Shown here piece after piece: positions 54,383 to 63,200 of a stretch of 64,000 nt of DNA. A program made the position numbers and the translations under genes. Each line of letters begins with the position of its first letter. Within the stretch, counting starts at the first letter, position 1. Where the stretch lies: NCBI GenBank assembly GCA_964542645.1, contig CAZIUG010000015.1, positions 186,001 through 250,000 on the forward strand, written 5' to 3'. This DNA is from Moanibacter sp964542645. GTDB lineage: Bacteria; Verrucomicrobiota; Verrucomicrobiia; Opitutales; UBA2987. Below the pieces are notes generated by a model. That model was given only the letters and a program-made list of their open reading frames with translations, searched no databases and was not told the origin of the DNA.

Positions 54383-55746
54383 CTTAGAACCTTTACAACC
54401 GACCCCTCAACAACATCGCCTCGGATTCGATCCAACCTTACTTTGGCGAGGCAATTGGTCATCTCGGTTTTAGATCGAGATATGACACGGATATAGTTTT
54501 TCGTGTAACCTGGGAAGTAACCATCCTTTTTATCTTCGAAGAGTACCTCCAACGCTTGTCCCAGGTATCTCTTTTGGTAATCGTATTTACGGACTGCTCC
54601 TAGTCTCCTACAGATGGCACTACGTCTGGCCTTAACCCCATCTGGAACGTGGTCATCTTGCTTAGCTGCGAGCGTCCCCTCTCTTTGAGAATAAGGAAAG
54701 ACGTGACAATAAGAAAACGGATTTTCTGAAAAAACACTGCAAGTTTTTAGAAAATCATCCTCCTGTTCACCCGGTGAACCAACCAGAAGGTCGGTACCAA
54801 TACAGAGATCCTTTACCATGGAATTCGCATAGCGGATAAAAGAAACAAACTCAGCAACGCTGTAACGACGACGCATCCTATTTAGAACACGATCGGATCC
54901 ACTCTGAAGTGGAATGTGAAGATAAGGCAGCAAAGCATGTGACGGATCAGACATCCGCTCCAGCAAATCCACTGGAATAGTAGTTGGCTCAATACTACTT
55001 ATGCGAATTCGTTCAACCCCAGGTTGTTCATCAAGGGCATCAACAACTGATACAATATTCCAACCATCCTGTTCAAAAGTCCCAAGATTGACTCCTGTAA
55101 GGATTATTTCGCGCACTCCTCGTTGAGCTAAGCTATCTGCCTCTGCCATAAGATTCTTTAGCCTTCGACTTCGGGCACGCCCTCGGGCACGAGGAATAAT
55201 ACAGAATCCACACATAAAATCACACCCATCTTGGATCTTAAGATTAGCTCGTTTCTCGAATGAACCTGCTCCAAACACGTTAATGGAAAAATCTTCTCTC
55301 CCCATACGGTTATCAAGAATTATAGGATGGCGCGTCTTTCCACCTCTAACATAATTGTGTACATTCAACTTATCCTGACTCCCGACTATGAGGTCTACAC
55401 CTGGGATCTCTGCAATCGTCATAGCTGCCATCTGAGAGTAGCAGCCAACAACAGCGGTGAAAGCATTCGGGTTCTTTCGGATGAATTTACGTATAGCCTG
55501 ACGACACTTTGAATCCGCCCCCGACGTAACAGTACAGGTATTGATTATACCCAAATCAGCACTCTCTCCGAAAGGCACCAAATTATACCCGGCATTGATG
55601 AGACTATCCTTTATCAGCTGACTTTCCGATTGATTTAGCCTGCATCCCAAAGTATGGACGGATGCGCACTTCCGTTTTCGAGAATGCCGGTCCTCGGGAA
55701 AACGGAATGTCTTCGAAGACGGGAAGTCACAAACCCCAACTGCCAT
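54379..55746 (-). CDS. mtaB: tRNA N6-threonylcarbamoyladenosine (t6A37) methylthiotransferase MtaB
   Basis: Radical SAM enzyme adding a methylthio group to t6A37 of ANN-decoding tRNAs. The 455-residue protein has the N-terminal cluster cysteines Cys35, Cys71 and Cys102, the radical SAM cysteines Cys175, Cys179 and Cys182 (CDFMCGFC), SSIEPT and LHIPLQSGSDRVLNRMRRRY, and a C-terminal TRAM domain. HTLGCRLNQ.ES is the MtaB rather than MiaB opening. A start near residue 27 is an alternative, since the first 25 residues are not conserved-looking. Confidence 0.92.
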   Translation of the reverse strand: MAVGVCDFPSSKTFRFPEDRHSRKRKCASVHTLGCRLNQSESQLIKDSLINAGYNLVPFGESADLGIINTCTVTSGADSKCRQAIRKFIRKNPNAFTAVVGCYSQMAAMTIAEIPGVDLIVGSQDKLNVHNYVRGGKTRHPIILDNRMGREDFSINVFGAGSFEKRANLKIQDGCDFMCGFCIIPRARGRARSRRLKNLMAEADSLAQRGVREIILTGVNLGTFEQDGWNIVSVVDALDEQPGVERIRISSIEPTTIPVDLLERMSDPSHALLPYLHIPLQSGSDRVLNRMRRRYSVAEFVSFIRYANSMVKDLCIGTDLLVGSPGEQEDDFLKTCSVFSENPFSYCHVFPYSQREGTLAAKQDDHVPDGVKARRSAICRRLGAVRKYDYQKRYLGQALEVLFEDKKDGYFPGYTKNYIRVISRSKTEMTNCLAKVRLDRIRGDVVEGSVVKVLS

Positions 55747-55832
55747 GGCAACTGAATCTGACGTGCCTTACTTATGAGGCAAGAATTATCCCTTAGATCG
55801 AAGACGGTCGCCTAATACCAAGAAGCATCGTC

Positions 55833-55997
55833 ATGAGTAACAAAATCAATCGAGTCTTATTAAAGATCCCTCATTTGGAATTCGATGGAAACATCAATTA
55901 TTACGCAGTGAAATCCGGAAAGGCGTTTTATTATGCTTATCTTTCAGTCTCTTACGGATATAGAGCTGAACTTCTCAAGAAATCCATTGGTCGTTAA
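55833..55997 (+). CDS. Candidate small hypothetical protein
   Basis: A 54-codon frame from ATG at 55833 to TAA at 55997 lies in the 290-base gap between mtaB and the sulfotransferase gene, which are both on the other strand. The product is rich in Tyr, Lys and Ser (NINYYAVKSGKAFYYAYLSV) with no membrane span. An AAGAAG lies about nine bases before the ATG. No family is recognised, and it may be chance. Confidence 0.3.
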   Translation: MSNKINRVLLKIPHLEFDGNINYYAVKSGKAFYYAYLSVSYGYRAELLKKSIGR

Positions 55998-56037
55998 AAC
56001 TCCGTAAAGCCAACAGAACGGAAAATGAATTACTGGA

Positions 56038-57195
56038 CTAATCTGTAACCTCAACCCCCTCAGGGAGGTCATAATTCCATGTATCGAGGGCGAAATTCCA
56101 ATCGCGGCGTATCTGCGCTACCTGTCTTTTACTTATCCTATAGACATTTTTTCTGTAGTTTCGCTGTTCTTGGACGTACTTTTGAATCGCAGTGATAGCC
56201 ACACGCTTGTTTGGAAGCTTGAAATGGTCGTAAACTTTTTCAATTTCGAGGAGAGGGTTCTCCTCCAAAGCCTCAAAGCGAAGTTCATAAAAAGAATCCG
56301 GATCAAAATTGGAACGAAATTGGAGAAACCGTTTCATCATCAATCCATAATTTTCCCGTGTTAACTGATCGAAATCTATCTCACCCCACTCTTGCCAAGC
56401 AAAGGCGCTCATAGTGCGCTCATAGTGTCTCACTGTGGAACAAAAAACCTCAAAGGGATTTCGAACAATATGAATAAATTTTGCTCCCTTAAAAATAGAT
56501 CTAATCAGGGGAATTCGGGCCGTGTTAGCCGGATTCTTGAAGAGAAGTCGCTTCCCCTGATTACGTTCACTTAAGGAGAGTTTTTTTGTGAAATAGAGAA
56601 AATTGCTTCGAAACTTTTGCAACTCTTCTTCATTCACATCATCAAACAAGATCGATTCCCGATAAACTCGCCTAAAATGCTGAGGGAAATAGTAGCAATA
56701 GTAATAACTGAGGGAACCCATATTGCCTAAAGCCATTTCTTCTTCTTGGGGCGAATCGATGCTCAATCTAACATTATCCATGCCCCGCGTATCGGGAAGA
56801 AACTTTTCAATTATAGGCAGTGCAATTTTAAGACGACTGAGAAAATCCCAAGGCATCGCAGTCTGGATGAAACTAGTCCACCCAAATTGGGGATCCTGAG
56901 AGAGCAAATTATGCAAATGGGTCGTACCAGAACGCCAATGCCCTATTACAAAAACCGGATCGTCAGGAAGCTCCAAATCCTGAATCCTACGCCCATGGAA
57001 GATTCGCTCGGCACGATAAAAAGGGAACCGTAGTAAAACAGCCGATATCGCCATTAGACGCACCGGAAGAGAGTATCTATCGAAAGGCGCATACTTCCAA
57101 AGGGCACTCAATAAGGTTGCGAGATTGCTTCCTCCCAAAGGATGAAGGAGGGGCCTTTGAAAACTACCAGATGACGAAGGGAAGCGATCGTTCAC
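56038..57195 (-). CDS. PAPS-dependent sulfotransferase (Sulfotransfer_3-like)
   Basis: 385-residue transferase using 3'-phosphoadenosine 5'-phosphosulfate. The 5'-phosphosulfate loop is VIGHWRSGTTHLHNLL (about 83-98), and the 3'-phosphate motif FIHIVRNPFEVFCST lies near 240-255. It starts with GTG only 12 bases after the stop of the polyketide/peptide synthetase, so the two are almost surely one transcript, and its target is likely the product of that synthetase. No stand-alone PAPS synthesis gene is in view. Protein or carbohydrate substrates cannot be excluded. Confidence 0.87.
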   Translation of the reverse strand: MNDRFPSSSGSFQRPLLHPLGGSNLATLLSALWKYAPFDRYSLPVRLMAISAVLLRFPFYRAERIFHGRRIQDLELPDDPVFVIGHWRSGTTHLHNLLSQDPQFGWTSFIQTAMPWDFLSRLKIALPIIEKFLPDTRGMDNVRLSIDSPQEEEMALGNMGSLSYYYCYYFPQHFRRVYRESILFDDVNEEELQKFRSNFLYFTKKLSLSERNQGKRLLFKNPANTARIPLIRSIFKGAKFIHIVRNPFEVFCSTVRHYERTMSAFAWQEWGEIDFDQLTRENYGLMMKRFLQFRSNFDPDSFYELRFEALEENPLLEIEKVYDHFKLPNKRVAITAIQKYVQEQRNYRKNVYRISKRQVAQIRRDWNFALDTWNYDLPEGVEVTD

Positions 57196-57207
57196 ACTGT
57201 ATGTGAA

Positions 57208-60200
57208 TCAGTCCAAACCATGAACCCGAATAGGGGCTCCAGTGTGAGCGGATTCCAAGGATTCCCCGGCATTAAACAATTTAATTGTCTCTGGGGAGAT
57301 AAAATAATTTTCACACTGGAGCCTAGCGGATCCGAATTCTGGAGACTGCAAAAGATTAAAATGAGCCAAAGAATCCTCCAAACTGACAGGCCCTAATGTC
57401 GGTTTTATATCAGGATTCCTACCAGTAAGCAAACCGGACAATATACAACCAGTAATTTCCTTTGAGTCCCGTCCCGCCAACGCGAGCAGCTGGTTCCCCC
57501 CGAGTTCCTCAAGGAGACTAGCAGTTCCAGAAGGTAAATAGATTGTCTCCTTGATCTCTTCTCCAAGGCGTAGAAGACCGCTGGTCGTAAAAAGGATATC
57601 GTGATTAGTTTCCAATCGCTTGATAGCGTCGAACACTCGGAAACAAGGAGGAAAAGAATCATCGACAATCAACGCACCTGCCTTGACGCGGTCAATATCC
57701 AAGATTCCTGGAACATTCGTTGCTCCTAAAATGAACGTCGCATCATAGACTGCGTCTGGGAGGCGACCTTTTGTTGTCTCGATTCGTATCTCCCCACCAA
57801 ATCCGAGATTACCCTGGAGCTCCGATCGAATGGTTTCGAGAGATTCCTGCTTTTGGTATAGATCGCAAAGAATAAGGCTGGAGGGATGAGGGAGAACTTC
57901 CAGCATCAAACGGAGAGTAGCGTATCCAATAGAACCAAGTCCAAGGACGCAGACACATTCTGAAGCAAAATTACGATTGGTCTCAGAAAGGAGACCTTCA
58001 ATAGATTTTATGATGGTTGCAGTGGTGGTTGCGTGGCCAGTAGTAATTGCAGGAAGATCCTCGTCACCTTTAACCCACTCCAAGACATCTCTTCCATAGT
58101 CAGTTGCAGAGGGAATCAGACCGGTTAGAGAAACATTCCTAGCTCCCATTCGGGAAGCGAGTTCCAAAGCTTCCATAACATGCCGGCTCAATACCTCCTG
58201 GTCCTTATAGAGCTCAGCACCAAGCCGAGGGAGCATGATCAACCCAATTCGACCAAAACTGGTTTCGTAAAGATTGCTAAGGAAAGGCTGTCCTCTCAAC
58301 CAGGTATGCACAATATCTTCCCTGGTCAACCCAGTAAGTTTGAGGAAGGTATCCGGAATGTAAGCTAAGGCAACCGAATCAACCTTCGGTAAAGTTTCCT
58401 CCTTGTTTGCAGTACTACTGAGGATATCGATATTGAGGTAACTCGAATCGAGATCACCTCTTTCGAAACCATTTGAAGGTCCACGATCTAACTCGATTGA
58501 TTCATTTTTGCTCTCCTGAGAAGCCGGTTCCATATCCAAGTACTGAGCTAGACTCTCTACCGTCGGATTTTGAAGGAAATTCTCCACCGGCATCGGCCGG
58601 TTAAATGTCTTCGAGATTTCAGTAAGAATTTGGACAGCTAATAGGGAATCACCGCCCAATTCGAAAAAATTGTCTCGAATACCTATACGATCACTCAAAA
58701 AGGCCTCATTGAGAATATCGACTAGGATTTTTTCACTAGGAGTTTGGGGTTCTATATACTCAACTTGAAGATCGGATCGTTCCAGTGTGGGCGCCGGCAA
58801 TTTTCTCCTATCAATTTTATTGTTCGGCGTCATTGGGAAATCATCGAGAGTCACATAGATTCCCGGTCGCATGTATTCCGGCAATCGATTCGAAAGGAAA
58901 CGCCGCAAGTTTACCACCAAGCCCTCACTTGATTCCTCAGGAATGATGTAAGCGGCAAGGCTCTCACCTGGTATGTCATCACGCTTTAACACCACCGCAC
59001 TCTTAATCGAAGGATGGCTGACAATCTGATGCTCAATTTCTTCGAGCTCGATTCGATAGCCTCGGATTTTAACTTGAGAATCGTTACGCCCCATGAATTC
59101 GATTTTCCCATCCGCCAAAAACCGGGCCAAATCGCCTGTATCGTAGAGCTTCTCTACCTTTCCATTAGGTAATGTAATCTCCACGAATCGCTCCAAGGTA
59201 AGTTCCTCTTTTCCGTGGTATCCCCTAGCCAAACCATCTCCTCCGATATAGAGATTTCCGGTAAATCCCGGAGGCAACGCCTGATGGTTATCGTCTAAAA
59301 TATAAACAGTGGTATTAGCAATTGGACGTCCGATCGAAACGTTCCCTACCCCCGAAGCAACTTTGTCCACCGTCGACCAAACCGTGGTCTCGGTCGGACC
59401 ATAGAGATTCCAGACTGCTCGAGTACAGGGCAGAAGAGCCTCGGCCAATTCCCGCGAGAGTGCTTCACCACCACAGAAAGCCCTTAGGTCATATTTTCCC
59501 TCCCAACCTGAATCAAGCAACATCTGCCAAGTCGCTGGTGTCGCCTGCATAGTAGTGATAGCATATTCATCCAACAGAATCGACAGACGACGGCCATCCA
59601 TGGCCTCTTCTCTGGTTGCAATAACAACCTTAGCATTTGCGATAAGAGGTAGGAAAAGCTCTAATGCAGATATATCGAAAGAGAGAGTAGTTACTGCAAG
59701 TAGCGTGTCATCTGCACTTAATCCTGGAGTATCTCGCATAGAGATTAGGAAGTTCACAACCGCTCGATGGGGAATTTCAACACCCTTAGGCTCGCCCGTT
59801 GAACCTGAAGTATAGATTATATAGGCGAGAGACTCAGAGGTCTGACCTTCAACATTCGGTGGAGAAAATGCTTCCTCATTATCGTTCAGATGGAGATTAT
59901 TCCAGCTTCCCTCAGGTAAATTCTCATCCAGCTTGGCGTGCGTCAGTATAACCTTTGGGTTCGCGTCGGTCAGCATCTGTTCCAACCGAAAAGTGGGAAA
60001 GGCTGGATCCAGCGGAACATAACATCCACCTGCCTTCAATACACCCAAAACCCCAGGTAGCATGTCAATAGACCGATCAAGGAATACCCCGACTGGGTCA
60101 TTAATCCCAATACCTTCTTTCTGAAGCCTGCCTGCAATGGCATTTGCCCGCCGATCAAGCTGAGCATAAGTCAATGAATCGCCTTCACAAGTGACGGCAA

Positions 60201-63200
60201 TAGAATTGGGTGTTCGAACGGCATGCTCCGCAATCAACTGATGTAAGCATGTGTCGTAAGGGCATTCGGCGGCAGTGGCGTTCCACTCCTCTAGTATCTT
60301 CCTCTCCTCCTCCTTGTTCAGGAAGGATACCTCAGAGATTTTCTTATTAGAGTTGACGGCTAGGTCCGCGAGAATCTGCTCATAAAGCTCATTAAGCAGG
60401 GCAATCGTTTCGGGTTCAAAGAGATCGCGGTTGTACTGCCAGCAGCCGTAGATATTCCCACCCGCTTCCTCAACAACAAGAGTTATTTCAAACTGGGCCT
60501 GACGCAAATTAAGGTCGATAGACTTGACCGAAAGATCTCCAACGCCAAATTCGTGCCCCCCCTGTCCAATCAGAAAAACGGCGATGCCCTGCTCATCAAT
60601 TCCTGGGACTTTCTCCATTGAAAAAACCACTTGGAAGATTGGAGACCGACTCGAATCCCGCTTCACCTTAAGATGCTCAACCAATTTCTGCATCGGGAAT
60701 TCTTGATTTTCGAAGGCTCCAAAAAACGTTTTGCTCACATGTTGGAGATAATCTGTAAAAACAGGATCATCCTCTACTCGGCTGCGCAAAGCTACCGGAT
60801 TGATAAAATATCCAACAAGATCATGAAATTCCTGGTGGTGCCTTCCTGCTAAGGGGCTGCCAACAATAATATCATCCTGGTTGCTGTAACGATGAAGCAA
60901 AATCTGAAACGCGGAAAGTAAAGTGATATACAGGGTGACATTGTTATCTGAAGCCAGCGCCTCCACCTTCTTAGTGAGCTCGCGGCTCAGCTTGAATCCG
61001 TGAGTGGAACCGTTAAAGGTCTGCACCACCGGACGCGCATGATCGGTTGGCAAGTCGAGAACCATGGGGACGTCTCGGAGTGCTTCGGTCCAGTATTCAA
61101 GAGTCTTAGAAATGTTGGCACTTTCGAGTAACCGATTCTGCCATTGTACGTAGTCTGAATAGTGGTAATCCAATTCCTCGAATTGGGGTTCTCCGCCTGA
61201 CTCAATCGAGAAATAACTCTCGATAAGATCATTCATTAGCAACACGACTGACCAGGCATCAGACACAATATGGTGCATGCATAGTAAGGCAACATGGGCG
61301 TCATCCTTAGTCCGAAATAGTTCAAGCCGAATCACTGGTCCCTTCTCCAGATCGAACGGCTTATTTGCGTGCTCAATCAGCAGGTCCTTTATTTGATCTT
61401 CAGACAGGTGAGTCGAATCATGCTCCCGGAAATCAATGGTCCTGCCTTCATGCAAAAACTGAAGAAGTTGTCCTGATTCACTCGAAAATGTAACGTCGAG
61501 CATGGGATGACGCCGAAAAAGGGCCGCAAACGCCCTCTTCATTACAGGAATATCGACAGCTGGTGTGATGACCGAGCTGAAGACAAGATTATAGGCAGAG
61601 CTATCCGGGGCAAGACGATTAAGAAACCAAAGTGCTCGCTGTCCGTAGGAGAGAGGAAATTCGCGTTCTGATCTATCGGTTTTCTCGATTAGATCTCCCT
61701 TACCGATTCCGGAGTCAGCACCATCTCTCTGGTCGTCGCCCTCCAGAACCAGTTTCTCAAGCAACGGAATTGCAAGTTGCTTAATATTAGGGCCTTGGAG
61801 GAAGTCGCTCATCGAAAGACTCGTCCCCAAACTAGACTCAAGTCTGTTCATAAGCTCGATAGCCATCAGAGAATCAAGTCCCACCTGAGTGAGAGGCGTC
61901 TCTAAATCAATTTTCGAAGAACTGGTACCAAACACCTGAGCAACCTGCTCGCAGATGAATGCCTCCATTATCGGGATCCTGTCTTCTGGAGCTGCCTCGA
62001 GGATTTGAGGGCGGATCATATTCTGGCCACCGGCTGCCTCTTCTGCAGCCTGCTCTTCAGCGATCAAGGACAAAGTACGAGATCTGAGAGTAGCCGGATT
62101 TATTTTGGACAAGGCATTCCAGTCAATGCGGGCTGCACCTAATTGAACAGGATCACGCCGCAAAATCTTGGCGAATATCTCCAGGGCTTCACTAATAGTA
62201 AAGCTCTTCATCCCGATCTTATCTAAATATTGAGCTGTTTTCTGGTCTCTAGAAACAAACCCTGCTTCAAGGAGAGCCCCCCAATTGACCGTAAGAGCAG
62301 GTAGTCCGAGGGAACGCCGATGGTGCGCAAGCGCATCGAGAAAAAGATTTCCTGAACAGTAGTTGCTCTGTCGTCCAGCTCCAACCATCGAAGAAACCGA
62401 TGAGAATGAAATGAAATAATCCAGCTGACAGTCTCTGGTATGCTGGTGGAGAAGCCAGGCCCCTATCATTTTAGGACGTAGAACCTTTTCGAAATCCTCA
62501 CTAGCAAGCTCCCTAATAAAGGCATCGTGAAGAACCATGGCGCCATGGATAATACCCTTAAGAGGCGGTAACTCACTTTTGATCTCCTCGACAATCCGAA
62601 TAACATCCTCCTCCGACGAAATATCGGCTCTAGCGTCGACGACATTCACATTATTTTCTCTCAGGGCCTCTATATCGCTCTTTTCGGATTCCGTTTTTGG
62701 ACCGGACCGGCTTAATAAAACCAAAGTTCTGGCACCCAATTTCACCATCCACTTGGCAACTTCTAAACCAAACCCACTTGACCCACCCGTGATCAAGTAG
62801 GTCCCTTTTTGCTCAAATAGATCCTGGGCTTCGGTGGAAGGACCAACCGGAATCTCCTTTTCATTAAATGACAGAACATTCTTACCAATGTGTTGAGCCT
62901 GCGCGAAATAGCGAAAGGCCTCTACTGCCTCCGTAACAGGAAACTGCTTAAAAGGAAGTGGAGCGAGTCTTCCCTCGTGAAACTCGGAAGATAGTTCCTT
63001 CATCAAGGAAGCAAAAAACTCAGGACGTTCCTCTAGGTGTTGGGCAAGGTCTATGGCAAAAAAGGAGATGTTGTTCTTGAAAGGTTCTAGGCCAATTTTC
63101 GAGTTCTGGTAGATATCAACTTTACCGATTTCAAGGTACCTTCCAAAGGGTGCGAGAACCGAAAGATTCTTGGGTATAAAATCATCAGCAAGGGCATTGA

